Source of the DNA: JAVDCA01 sp035293985
Lineage (GTDB): Bacteria; Pseudomonadota; Alphaproteobacteria; Rhizobiales; Xanthobacteraceae
Direction: 5' to 3'
NCBI GenBank assembly: GCA_035293985.1
Contig: DATGLS010000045.1
Coordinates: forward strand, 186,001 to 250,000
DNA: 64,000 bases
The translations under genes and the position numbers were made by a program. Under the pieces are notes generated by a model, which worked only from the letters and a program-made list of their open reading frames with translations, was not told the DNA's origin and did not search any database. Shown here piece after piece: positions 20,553-29,104 of the stretch; position 1 is the first letter of the stretch; each line of letters starts with the position of its first letter.

Positions 20553-20888
20553 ATGGAACTCGTGGAAATTCGCCGCGACCCGCTCGTCATCGTCGAGCCG
20601 CGCGGCCGCATCGACACGGTGGCGGCCGAGCCGTTCGGCAATCGCTTGACCGAGCTCATACGCTCCGGTTCGCGCCACATGCTGATCGACCTGCAGCACG
20701 TGATCTACATCAGCAGCGCCGGGTTTCGCGCGCTGCTGATCGCCGGGAAGCTCGCGGAGGAGAGCAACGCGAAGCTCGTGCTGTGCGGTCTGTCAGCCGA
20801 GATCAAGCGACTGTTCGAGATCGGCACCTTCATGGACCTGTTCACCATCTGCGCGAGCCGCGAGGACGGAATGGTGAAGGCGCAGTGA
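20553..20888 (+). CDS. STAS-domain anti-sigma factor antagonist, plus-strand module
   Basis: This 111-residue STAS protein (MELVEIRRDPLVIVEPRGRID) has a central LIDLQHVIYISSAGFRALL segment that carries the conserved Ser-Ser-Ala-Gly, where RsbV-type proteins are phosphorylated. AGGAGG seven bases before the ATG gives strong translation. It lies between its likely kinase (20108-20542) and the NCS2 permease gene. Confidence 0.9.
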   Translation: MELVEIRRDPLVIVEPRGRIDTVAAEPFGNRLTELIRSGSRHMLIDLQHVIYISSAGFRALLIAGKLAEESNAKLVLCGLSAEIKRLFEIGTFMDLFTICASREDGMVKAQ

Positions 20889-20932
20889 GCAGGCCTGCGG
20901 GCAACAAGTCGTGACTATCCGGAGGCATCGAC

Positions 20933-22630
20933 ATGAAGAAGCCGGCAACGTTGATCTACGGTCTCGAGGAGATGCCGCCGCCGTTCATTACGATCTCCAA
21001 CGGCATTCAGCACGTCGGGCTGATCGCGATCAACCTCGTTTTTCCGCTGCTGGTCTTCCGCGCGGCCGGCACGCCCCTCGATCTCATCGGCGGCCTGCTC
21101 TCCTCCGGCCTCGTGGTGCTTGGAATCGGCACGTTCCTGCAAGCGTATCGACTGGGCCCGATCGGATCGGGATACATGTGTCCTTCGACCTTCACGGCAA
21201 CCTACCTCGCGCCGTCTCTGCTCGCCGCCAAGATCGGCGGCCTCCCGCTCGTATTCGGAATGACGCTGTTCTCGGGCGTGCTGGAAGCAGCCATCGCGCC
21301 CCTGCTCAACCGGCTGCGCGCGATCTTCCCGCCGGAGATTTCCGGCCTCGTCATCCTGCTGATCGGGATGTCTATCGGCACGTCGGGACTGCGCCTGGTG
21401 CTGGCGCCCGGCGCCGAGCCCCTGAGTGGCGCCGAGTGGCTGGTTGCCGGCGCCACTCTCGTGACCATGGTCGGGCTCAATGTCTGGGGCGTCGGCACCC
21501 TGCGCATGCTCTGCGCCCTGATCGGCCTCGTCATCGGCTATATCGCGGCCGGCTTCGCCGGGCTTTTCGGCACGACTTTCGTCGCGGTGCACGACGCCGA
21601 CTGGATCGGGTTCCCGATCCCCGCCCACCTGGCATGGGCTTTCGACGCGACCATGATTGCCCCATTTGCCATCGCGAGCGTCGCCGCCGCCCTCAAGGCG
21701 GCCGGAACAATCGCGCTCTGTCAGCGGATGAACGATGCCGACTGGGTGCGGCCCGAGATGGGATCGACGACACGCGGCGTGCTTGCGGACGGCGCCGCGA
21801 CGGCGGTCGCCGGGCTGATGGGCGCGGTCGGAACGAACACATCGACGCCCGGCGTGGGGCTCGCGGCCGCAATCGGCGTGGGAAGCCGCCCAGTCGCCTA
21901 TGCGGTTGCGGTTCTGTTCGTGCTGCTCGCCTTTTTTCCCAAGTTGACGGCGCTCCTCGCGATCATGCCGCGGGCCGTGATGGTCTCCGCCCTCCTGTTC
22001 ACCGCGACATTCATCATCATCAACGGAATTCAGGTGATCAGCTCGCGTCTGCTCGATGCGCGCAGATCGATGATCATCGGATTTTCCATGGTCGCCGGAA
22101 TTTCGGTGGACATTTTTCCCAGCCTATCGGCGGCGGCGCCGAAGATGTTCATGCCGGTGGTCGGCTCTCCGCTGGTCTTCGGCACCGTCATCGCGCTGGG
22201 GCTCAACCTGCTGTTTCGTATTGGCGTCAGGCGGACCGTCAACCTCACCCTCGACCAGCCCGAAGGGGCCCATCAGAGAATCGACGATTTCTTCGTGCGC
22301 CAAGGCGCCGCATGGGGCGCACGGCCGGACGTCATCAAACGCGCCATCTTTGGCGTCACGCAACTGGTCGACGCGGTCGACGAAAACTGCCGCAAGGAAG
22401 GGCCCATGACCGTCACGGCGAGCTTCGACGAGTTCAACCTCGACATCCGCCTCGCCTATCAGGGCGCTCTGCTCGAGTTTCCCGAGCAGCGCCCGAGCGC
22501 CGACGATATTCGCGCCGGACTCGAGGGCATGCGGCGGCTTGCCGGCTTCATGCTGCGGCGCAATGCCGACCGCATCGCCTCGGAAAGGGCCGGCGACCGC
22601 GTCGTCGTGCATTTCCATTTCGACCATTGA
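20933..22630 (+). CDS. NCS2-type (uracil/xanthine) permease with ATPase-like cytoplasmic tail
   Basis: This 565-residue protein contains about 430 residues of polytopic membrane protein of the nucleobase-ascorbate (NCS2) family. The TM1 motif NGIQHVGLIAIN and the signature-region GTNTSTPGVGLAAA are recognisable. NCS2 proteins normally end there. Here a soluble extension of about 120 residues follows (about 445-565), whose pattern resembles an RsbW-type ATPase: helix QLVDAVDEN, strand LDIRLAYQG, late helix and a final strand VVVHFHF. The DxGxP nucleotide loop is missing, so ATP binding is doubtful. It sits among RsbW, STAS and PP2C genes, which suggests the tail docks to STAS proteins. The transported or sensed ligand is unknown. 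Confidence 0.85.
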   Translation: MKKPATLIYGLEEMPPPFITISNGIQHVGLIAINLVFPLLVFRAAGTPLDLIGGLLSSGLVVLGIGTFLQAYRLGPIGSGYMCPSTFTATYLAPSLLAAKIGGLPLVFGMTLFSGVLEAAIAPLLNRLRAIFPPEISGLVILLIGMSIGTSGLRLVLAPGAEPLSGAEWLVAGATLVTMVGLNVWGVGTLRMLCALIGLVIGYIAAGFAGLFGTTFVAVHDADWIGFPIPAHLAWAFDATMIAPFAIASVAAALKAAGTIALCQRMNDADWVRPEMGSTTRGVLADGAATAVAGLMGAVGTNTSTPGVGLAAAIGVGSRPVAYAVAVLFVLLAFFPKLTALLAIMPRAVMVSALLFTATFIIINGIQVISSRLLDARRSMIIGFSMVAGISVDIFPSLSAAAPKMFMPVVGSPLVFGTVIALGLNLLFRIGVRRTVNLTLDQPEGAHQRIDDFFVRQGAAWGARPDVIKRAIFGVTQLVDAVDENCRKEGPMTVTASFDEFNLDIRLAYQGALLEFPEQRPSADDIRAGLEGMRRLAGFMLRRNADRIASERAGDRVVVHFHFDH

Positions 22631-22645
22631 GCGGAGCGGCGCCTG

Positions 22646-23863
22646 GTGGACCAAGTCGAGACCAACGCGCGAACGGCCGCGAACAAGACGGGTCCGCGCA
22701 TCCTCGTCGTCGACGACAACGACGACAATCGCTACACGCTCACCCTCTATCTCGAGCTCGAGGGCTATTCCGACGTTGTGGTCGCCCATGACGGCGAGCA
22801 GGCGATCGAACGGCTGAAGGCCGACGCGTTCGACCTCGTGCTGCTCGACGTCATGATGCCGAAGGTGGACGGCTATCAGGTGCTCGCGTGGGCGGCGAAG
22901 CAGCCGCAACTTTCCGACCTGCCGATCATCATGATCTCGGCGCTCAACGAGATCGACAGCGTGGTGCGTTGCGTCGAGCTCGGCGCGGTCGACTATCTGC
23001 TCAAACCGTTCAATCCGGTGCTGCTCAAGGCGCGCCTCGGCGCGACGCTGGAGAAAAAGCGGCTGCGCGACGAGGTGAAGGCGCACCTCGCGCGCCTGCG
23101 CGCCGAGCTCGATGCTGCGCGCAAGCTCCAGCTCGCCATGGTGCCGCAGGCCTTTCCGCCGCCGAGCGCGGATTTTCCCGTCGATCTGTTCGCGATGATG
23201 GAGCCCGCGCGCGAGGTGGGCGGCGATCTCTACGACTTCTTCCCGACCGCCGACGGCCGGCTCTGCTTCCTCATCGGCGACGTCTCCGGCAAGGGGATGC
23301 CGGCGGCCCTGTTCATGGCGCGCACGAAAAGCCTGATTCGCATCGCGACCGAGCTGATGCGCGGCCCCGACGGCGGCCCGCCGGGCGCCGCTGACATCAT
23401 CGGGCGGGTGAATCGCGAGCTCTCGCAGAGCAATCCCGACATGATGTTCGTCACCATGTTCTTCGCGCTGCTGGCGCCGAAGACCGGCGAGATCGAGTTC
23501 TGCAATGCCGGGCACAATGCACCCTATCGGCTCAAGGGCGGCGAGGTCGCGCCGATCGAGGCGGCGCGCGGCGTCATTCTCGGCGTGCGGCCCAACGCGG
23601 CCCATGTGGCAGGCCGCCTCACGCTCACGCCGGACGAGACGATCTACCTGTTCACCGACGGCGTGACCGAGGCGATCAATGCGGCCGCGGAGCTCTTTTC
23701 CGAAGAGCGGCTCGAAGCGGTGCTGCGGGCCGCGAACGGCAAGACCAGCGCCGCTCTCGTCGATGCGGTCGCGTCCGAACTCCGAGTCTTCGTCGGCGCC
23801 GCGGAGGCGTTCGACGACATCACGATGCTGGCCTTGCGGCCAACCGACGTGACGGCGGGCTGA
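22646..23863 (+). CDS. Response regulator fused to PP2C/SpoIIE phosphatase (RsbU-like)
   Basis: This 405-residue protein has an N-terminal receiver domain (about residues 14-132): acidic pair DDND, phosphoacceptor in VLLDVMMPKVDG, and lysine in LLKPFNP. A coiled-coil linker leads to a SpoIIE-type phosphatase (about 175-400) with GGDLYDFF, IGDVSGKGMPAALFMA, FTDGVTEA and DDITMLAL, so the metal sites are intact. Such enzymes dephosphorylate STAS partners when activated by a kinase. The start is a GTG at 22646, 15 bases after the permease stop. It closes the plus-strand partner-switching operon. The hybrid kinase at 30 kb is a candidate phosphodonor (inference). Confidence 0.9.
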   Translation: MDQVETNARTAANKTGPRILVVDDNDDNRYTLTLYLELEGYSDVVVAHDGEQAIERLKADAFDLVLLDVMMPKVDGYQVLAWAAKQPQLSDLPIIMISALNEIDSVVRCVELGAVDYLLKPFNPVLLKARLGATLEKKRLRDEVKAHLARLRAELDAARKLQLAMVPQAFPPPSADFPVDLFAMMEPAREVGGDLYDFFPTADGRLCFLIGDVSGKGMPAALFMARTKSLIRIATELMRGPDGGPPGAADIIGRVNRELSQSNPDMMFVTMFFALLAPKTGEIEFCNAGHNAPYRLKGGEVAPIEAARGVILGVRPNAAHVAGRLTLTPDETIYLFTDGVTEAINAAAELFSEERLEAVLRAANGKTSAALVDAVASELRVFVGAAEAFDDITMLALRPTDVTAG

Positions 23864-23979
23864 TCGGCAGGCGCGAATGACGGGATTTCAGGAATTTTCA
23901 GTTCGGCGCCAAGGATTTCCGGGTTGCACGGATGGACAATCCGGATCCACGACCAATACCCGAACCGATCGGAGGGGTC

Positions 23980-24966
23980 ATGCGGCGACGTGAATTTCTC
24001 GGCGCTGTGATAAGCGGCATGGCGGCTTTTCCACCGGCCGCACGTTCGCAAGAGCCGAAAATACCCTTGATCGGCTATCTCAGCGGCCGGTCCGCTCGCG
24101 ATTCAGCCCGCGTCGTCGCGGCGTTTCGCCAGGGACTCGCGGAACGCGGTTACGTTGAGGGCAAGAACGTCGCAATCAACTATCTCTTCGCGGACGGCCA
24201 TTACGAACGCCTTCCGGAGCTGGCCAAGGAGCTTGTCAGCCGGAATGTTGCGGCCATCTTGGCGACCGGCGGCGGAGCGCCGTCCGGCCGTGCCGCGAAA
24301 GGCGCGACCTCGACCATACCGATCGTCTTTATCATCGGCGGCGACCCGGTCTCGTTCGGTCTCGTCCCGAGCCTCAATCGGCCGGGTGGAAACATCACGG
24401 GCGTGAGCTTTCTCATCAATGGGCTGATCCCAAAACAGATCGAGGCTCTGAATGAAGTGATGGCGAAAGGCCGGCCGCTGGGCTTTCTCGTCAATCCGGA
24501 GAGCCCCTATTCGAATCCGGAGCGGCAATCCGCAGAGGCGGCGGCCGCCGCCGTTCGCCGAAGTCTCGTGGTGGCCAGCGCCCATGACGCGGGGGACTTT
24601 GCCGCCGCCTATGCGACGCTTGTCACGGCGGGCGTTGGAGGCCTGCTCCTTGCAAGCGAGCCCACCTTCAATGGAAAATCCGATCGGCTCGCCGCATTGT
24701 CCGCGCGTCACGCGCTGCCGACGGTCTCTCCGCTGCGAGAGTTTCCTGTAGCTGGCGGCCTGATGAGCTACGGCACCAGCATCACCGACGCGCATCGTCT
24801 TGCCGGCCGCTATGTCGCGCGGATCCTGGGCGGCGAAAAGCCAGCCGATCTTCCAGTGCAGCAGTCGGTCAAAGTCGAGCTGGTGCTCAATCTCAAGACT
24901 GCGAAGGCGTTGGGCATCGACATCCCGCCGACGCTGCTCGCGATCGCCGACGAGGTGATCGAATGA
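23980..24966 (+). CDS. Periplasmic substrate-binding protein (PF04392), array copy 1
   Basis: This 328-residue exported binding protein has the signal MRRREFLGAVISGMAAFPPAARSQ cut near residue 23. The two-lobe domain follows, with LAERGYVEGKNV, STIPIVFIIGGDPVSFGLV, RPGGNITGVSF and the end LLAIADEVIE. The ATG at 23980 has GGAGGGG five bases upstream, the best ribosome-binding site of the array, so translation of the whole run may begin here. The following 70-codon frame overlaps its stop as ATGA. The ligand is unknown. Confidence 0.9.
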   Translation: MRRREFLGAVISGMAAFPPAARSQEPKIPLIGYLSGRSARDSARVVAAFRQGLAERGYVEGKNVAINYLFADGHYERLPELAKELVSRNVAAILATGGGAPSGRAAKGATSTIPIVFIIGGDPVSFGLVPSLNRPGGNITGVSFLINGLIPKQIEALNEVMAKGRPLGFLVNPESPYSNPERQSAEAAAAAVRRSLVVASAHDAGDFAAAYATLVTAGVGGLLLASEPTFNGKSDRLAALSARHALPTVSPLREFPVAGGLMSYGTSITDAHRLAGRYVARILGGEKPADLPVQQSVKVELVLNLKTAKALGIDIPPTLLAIADEVIE

Positions 24967-25175
24967 AGCAGCGCCGACTCGGTCGAGATCGATCTGAATT
25001 ACCGCCGCGATGTCGCAGCGTCCGCGCCAAGGAATCGGCTCATGACCCCACCGGATCGCACGCACGCCTATCGTCTGGCTTTCGATCCCATGGAAGCCTG
25101 GACAGGGTGGCCGGAATCCCGCGCCAGTCGGTGGTGCTCGCATGTCTGTTCATTCCCGACATGGTGAGCGAATGA
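24963..25175 (+). CDS. 70-codon ORF bridging array copies 1 and 2, possibly a relic
   Basis: The frame starts at an ATGA overlap with copy 1 (MKQRRLGRDRSE) and ends at an ATGA overlap with copy 2 (PDMVSE then stop). The same junction joins every other pair of the array. Its ends thus resemble the MRRREF start and DEVIE end of a PF04392 gene, while the middle has no similarity I can see. It may be the stump of a deleted binding-protein gene kept because it preserves translational coupling. It might not make a useful product. Confidence 0.3.
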   Translation: MKQRRLGRDRSELPPRCRSVRAKESAHDPTGSHARLSSGFRSHGSLDRVAGIPRQSVVLACLFIPDMVSE

Positions 25176-26152
25176 GGCGGGGGGAGTTCATTCTGGCGTT
25201 CGCGGCCGCCGCCCTCGCGCCCGTGTCCGCCTGGGCGCAGTCCCGCCGCATCGGCGTGCTCGTGGGCTTCGCCGAGACCGACGCGCCGGCACAGGCGCGC
25301 ATCGCCCGCTTCCGTGACGAGCCGGCGCAGATCGGTTGGAAAGACGGAGGCAACGTCGAGCTCGTCTATCGCTGGGCCTCCGGCGACAGGAAGGCGATGC
25401 AGAAACATGCGGCTGAGCTCGTCGCGCTCCAGCCCGACGTGATTTTCGGCGTCACGGTCTCGGCCGTGCGCGCGCTCATCGACGCCACGCTCACGATTCC
25501 GATCGTGTTCGCACAGGTCTCCGATCCGGTCGGCAGCGGCCTGGTCGACAACGTCGCCCATCCGGGCCGCAACGTCACCGGCTTCACCAATTTCGAGGAA
25601 ACGATCGCCGGCAAATGGCCCGAGCTGCTCAAGGAGATCGCGCCGGCGACGCGGCGCATCGCCATCCTGTTCAATCCCGACACCGCGGCCGGGCACGGGG
25701 ATTTCTACCTCGCGCCATTCCGAGCCGCCGCGACGCCGCTTGCCTTCGAGGCGCGCCCGGCGCCCGTGCACGACGAGAACGAAATCCGGCAGACGCTCGC
25801 GATGCTCGCCGGCGCCAACCGCGACGGTCTCATCGTCATGCCGGACGCCTTCACGCTGGTGCACCGCGACCTGATCATCTCGCTCGCGGCCGCCAACAGC
25901 CTGCCGACGATCTATCCGTTCCGCTTCTTCGCCAGCGCCGGCGGGCTCATGTCCTACGGCGTCGATCCGATGGATCAGTATCCGCGCGCCGCGCACTATG
26001 TCGACCGCATCCTGCGCGGCGCGAGGCCGGCCGAGCTGCCGGTGCAGGCGCCCACCAAGTTCGAGCTGGTCGTCAATCTCAAGACCGCGCGATCGCTCGG
26101 GCTCGACCCCTCGCCCACGCTGCTCGCGCGCGCCGACGAGGTGATCGAATGA
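25172..26152 (+). CDS. Periplasmic substrate-binding protein (PF04392), array copy 2
   Basis: This 326-residue member has the signal MRRGEFILAFAAAALAPVSAWAQ. It carries PIVFAQVSDPVGSGLV, HPGRNVTGFTNFE, the hinge-region GGLMSYGVDPMDQYPRAA and the end LLARADEVIE. It diverges from the others in having DEPAQIGWKDGGN instead of the usual GLRELGYVEGQN, so its lobe-one pocket may differ. The start at 25172 overlaps the preceding short frame; an in-frame ATG at 25142 lies outside any conserved part. Confidence 0.88.
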   Translation: MRRGEFILAFAAAALAPVSAWAQSRRIGVLVGFAETDAPAQARIARFRDEPAQIGWKDGGNVELVYRWASGDRKAMQKHAAELVALQPDVIFGVTVSAVRALIDATLTIPIVFAQVSDPVGSGLVDNVAHPGRNVTGFTNFEETIAGKWPELLKEIAPATRRIAILFNPDTAAGHGDFYLAPFRAAATPLAFEARPAPVHDENEIRQTLAMLAGANRDGLIVMPDAFTLVHRDLIISLAAANSLPTIYPFRFFASAGGLMSYGVDPMDQYPRAAHYVDRILRGARPAELPVQAPTKFELVVNLKTARSLGLDPSPTLLARADEVIE

Positions 26153-27132
26153 GACGGCGGGAATTCATCGCGCTCGTCGGCGGTGCGGCCGTTGGTTTGC
26201 CGTGCGCCGCGCGCGCCCAAGCGCCGGCGAAGCCGGTGGTCGGACTTCTATGCGGAAAGACGCCGGAAGGCGATGCGGCCCAGCTCGCACCGTTCTGGAA
26301 GGGCCTGAACGATAGCGGTTTCGTCGAAGGGAATAATATTGTGGCCGAGTACCGCTGGGCGCAAAGCGACTACAGCAGGTTTCCAGCGCTAGCGGCCGAG
26401 CTCATCACCCGCAAAGTCGATGTGATCGCGGGCATAGGCACCACGCCGGCGGCGCTCGCTGCCAAGGCCGCGACCAATGCGATCCCGATCGTGTTCATCA
26501 TCGGAACCGATCCGATCGCGACCGGCCTCGTCGGCAGCCTCAACCGGCCGGGCAGCAATATTACGGGCGTGACATTCCTCAACAGGACGCTCGTTGCGAA
26601 GCAATTCGAGGTTTTACACGACATGGTGCTCAGCGCTTCATGCCTCGGCTTCCTGATAAATCCCCGGAATCCCTTTGCTCAAGCCGATACGCAAGATGCA
26701 CGCGCGGCCCTCGAGAAGCTTGGCCTCCAGATGGTGCTGGCGAAAAGCAGCAGCGAACGGGAGCTTGCAACGGCGTTGACGACGTTTGACCAGCAGAGCG
26801 TCGGAGGCTTTGTCGTCGCCGGCGACCTCTTTCTCAACAGTCAACAGGCCAGGATCATTGCGCATGCGGCCAAGCACGCACTGCCGGCCGTCTACCCGTG
26901 GCGCGAGGCCACCGAGGCGGGCGGGTTGTTGAGCTACGGCGCCAGTAGAACAGAGGCCTATCATCAGGCCGGCATCTACGTCGGGAAGATCCTCAAGGGC
27001 TTCGAACCGGCGGAATTACCGGTCCAGCAGGTGACCAAGGTCGAGCTGGTCCTCAATCTCAAAACAGCGAAGGTCCTGGGGCTGACCTTCTCACTACCGC
27101 TGCTGGGCCGCGCTGACGAGGTGATCGAATGA
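26149..27132 (+). CDS. Periplasmic substrate-binding protein (PF04392), array copy 3
   Basis: This 327-residue exported binding protein begins MRRREFIALVGGAAVGLP with an Ala-rich signal ending CAARAQA. It shows LNDSGFVEGNNIVAEYRW, AIPIVFIIGTDPIATGLV, RPGSNITGVTF, GGLLSYGASRTEAYHQ and the end LLGRADEVIE. ATGA overlaps at both ends tie it to copies 2 and 4. It resembles copy 1 in the first lobe. No transporter partner is nearby. Confidence 0.9.
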   Translation: MRRREFIALVGGAAVGLPCAARAQAPAKPVVGLLCGKTPEGDAAQLAPFWKGLNDSGFVEGNNIVAEYRWAQSDYSRFPALAAELITRKVDVIAGIGTTPAALAAKAATNAIPIVFIIGTDPIATGLVGSLNRPGSNITGVTFLNRTLVAKQFEVLHDMVLSASCLGFLINPRNPFAQADTQDARAALEKLGLQMVLAKSSSERELATALTTFDQQSVGGFVVAGDLFLNSQQARIIAHAAKHALPAVYPWREATEAGGLLSYGASRTEAYHQAGIYVGKILKGFEPAELPVQQVTKVELVLNLKTAKVLGLTFSLPLLGRADEVIE

Positions 27133-28118
27133 GGCGGCGGGAGTTCATTGCCTTCCTCGCCGGCGCGGCCGGCTCGGTGCTGGGCCGCGGGGTCGCGGCG
27201 CACGCCGCCGGAACGAAGGCTTATCGCGTGGGCGTGCTCGAGACGGTGCCTGCGGAGCGCAACCGCGCGAATCTCGATGCGTTGCGTCGGGGCCTGCGCG
27301 AGCACGGCTATGTCGAGGGGCAGAACCTGCAGATCGAGTATCGCTCGGCCGACGGCCATGCGGACCGGTTCCCGGCGCTGGCCGGCGAGCTCATCGATCT
27401 TCCGGTCGACCTCATCGTCACGCGCGGCACCCCTGCGGCCCGCGCCGCCAAGGCCGCGACCAGCACCATACCGATAGTGATGGCGGCGATCGGCGAGCCG
27501 CTCGGCGTCGGCGTGGTGGCGAGCCTTGCGCGGCCGGGCGGCAACGTGACCGGACTGAGCGCCTTCGTCACCGAGCTTTCCGGCAAGCGCGTCGAGCTGC
27601 TCAAGGAATCGTTCCCCGCGATCCGCAGCGTCGGCTTCATGCAGAACATGGGCAACCCGGTCTCGCCGCCGCAATGGAAGTCGACGCAGAGCGTCGCCGA
27701 GGCGCTGGGGCTCTCGGCCGAGCTGTTCGACGTGCGCAGCGCGGCCGACATCGCGGCCGCCGGTGCGGGCATCGCGGCTCACAAGATCGGGGCGCTCTCG
27801 GTCGGGATCGATGGGGTCACGCAGCAAAATGCGCGCACGATCGTGCAACTGGCCGCGGCGCAGAAGATTCCGACCGCCTATCCGTCGCGCGAGTTCGTCG
27901 ACGTCGGCGGCATGTTGAGCTACGGGCCGAGCTATCCCGATCTCTATTTCCGCGCGGCAGGCCTCATCGACAAGATCTTGAAGGGTGCCAAGCCCGGCGA
28001 CCTTCCGGTGGAGCAGCCGATCAAGCTCGAGCTGGTGATCAGCCTCGAGACCGCCAGGGCGCTCGGCATCGCCCTGCCGCCGACGCTGCTCGCTCGCGCC
28101 CACGAGGTCATCGAATGA
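27129..28118 (+). CDS. Periplasmic substrate-binding protein (PF04392), array copy 4
   Basis: This 329-residue member starts MRRREFIAFLAGAAGSVLG. It and copy 5 are clearly the closest pair of the array: they share YRVGVLETVPAERNRAN, TRGTPA, IPIVMAAIGEPLGVGVV and QNxGNPVSPPQW almost letter for letter, which points to a recent tandem duplication. Both carry an alanine-isoleucine-glycine-glutamate segment where other copies have xxDP, so the pair probably shares a ligand different from that of the others. Confidence 0.9.
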   Translation: MRRREFIAFLAGAAGSVLGRGVAAHAAGTKAYRVGVLETVPAERNRANLDALRRGLREHGYVEGQNLQIEYRSADGHADRFPALAGELIDLPVDLIVTRGTPAARAAKAATSTIPIVMAAIGEPLGVGVVASLARPGGNVTGLSAFVTELSGKRVELLKESFPAIRSVGFMQNMGNPVSPPQWKSTQSVAEALGLSAELFDVRSAADIAAAGAGIAAHKIGALSVGIDGVTQQNARTIVQLAAAQKIPTAYPSREFVDVGGMLSYGPSYPDLYFRAAGLIDKILKGAKPGDLPVEQPIKLELVISLETARALGIALPPTLLARAHEVIE

Positions 28119-29104
28119 GACGGCGCGAGTTCCTTGCCCTGGTCGGCGGCGCGGGCGCTTCGGCGCTGGCCCGCCCCATTGCGGCGCGCGGCGAGGAAAG
28201 CAGGGTCTATCGCGTCGGCGTGCTGGAGACCGTGCCAGCGGAGCGCAATCGGGCGAATTTCGGTGCACTGCAGCGGGGCCTCCGCGACCACGGCTACGTC
28301 GATGGACAGAACCTGCAGATCACGTATCGCTCCGCCGACGGCCGAGCGGTCCGTTTCCCGCGGCTTGCCGCCGAGCTGGTTCGGCTCCCGGTCGACGTGA
28401 TCGTCACCCGCGGCACCCCGGCCACCGAAGCCGCAAAAGCCGCGAGCGCGACCATTCCGATCGTGATGGCGGCGATCGGCGAGCCGCTCGGCGTGGGGGT
28501 GGTCAAGAGCTTCGCCCGGCCCGGCGGCAACATCACCGGCTTTTCCTCCTTCGTGAACGAGCTCGCCGGCAAGCGCATCGAGCTGCTCAAGCAGGCGTTT
28601 CCGCCGATCGCCCGGGTCGCGTTCCTGCAGAACATCGGCAATCCGGTCTCCCCGCCGCAATGGACGGCGACGCAGTCGGCGGCGCGCAGCCTCGGCCTCG
28701 CCGTCGAGCTCCTCGACGTGCGCAGGACCGAGGATATCGCGCCCGCTTTCGCGACGATGGCGACGCATCAGGTGCAGGCGCTGTCGGTCGGGATCGACGG
28801 GCTCACCCAGGAGAACGCCGCGATGATCGTGCGCCTCGCCGCCGCGCAGAAGCTGCCGGCCGCCTACCCGGCGCGCGAGTTCGTCGAGGCCGGCGGTCTC
28901 ATGAGCTATGGGCCGAGTTATCCCGACCTGTACCTGCGCGCGGCCGACCTGGTCGACAAGATCCTCAAGGGCGCCAAGCCGGGCGACCTGCCGGTCGAAG
29001 GGCCCGCCAAGCTCGAGCTGGTGGTCAATCTCAAGACCGCCACGGCGCTCGGCCTCGACATCCCGCCGACCGTACTGGCGCGCGCCGACGAGGTGATCGA
29101 ATGA
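28115..29104 (+). CDS. Periplasmic substrate-binding protein (PF04392), array copy 5
   Basis: This 329-residue near-duplicate of copy 4 keeps the same segments: ETVPAERNRANF, GQNLQITYRSADG, MAAIGEPLGVGVVKS and GLMSYGPSYPDLYLRAA. It ends VLARADEVIE, then an ATGA overlap into copy 6. Differences from copy 4 are scattered rather than clustered, so both are likely functional. Signal: MRRREFLALVGGAGASALARP. Confidence 0.9.
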   Translation: MRRREFLALVGGAGASALARPIAARGEESRVYRVGVLETVPAERNRANFGALQRGLRDHGYVDGQNLQITYRSADGRAVRFPRLAAELVRLPVDVIVTRGTPATEAAKAASATIPIVMAAIGEPLGVGVVKSFARPGGNITGFSSFVNELAGKRIELLKQAFPPIARVAFLQNIGNPVSPPQWTATQSAARSLGLAVELLDVRRTEDIAPAFATMATHQVQALSVGIDGLTQENAAMIVRLAAAQKLPAAYPAREFVEAGGLMSYGPSYPDLYLRAADLVDKILKGAKPGDLPVEGPAKLELVVNLKTATALGLDIPPTVLARADEVIE

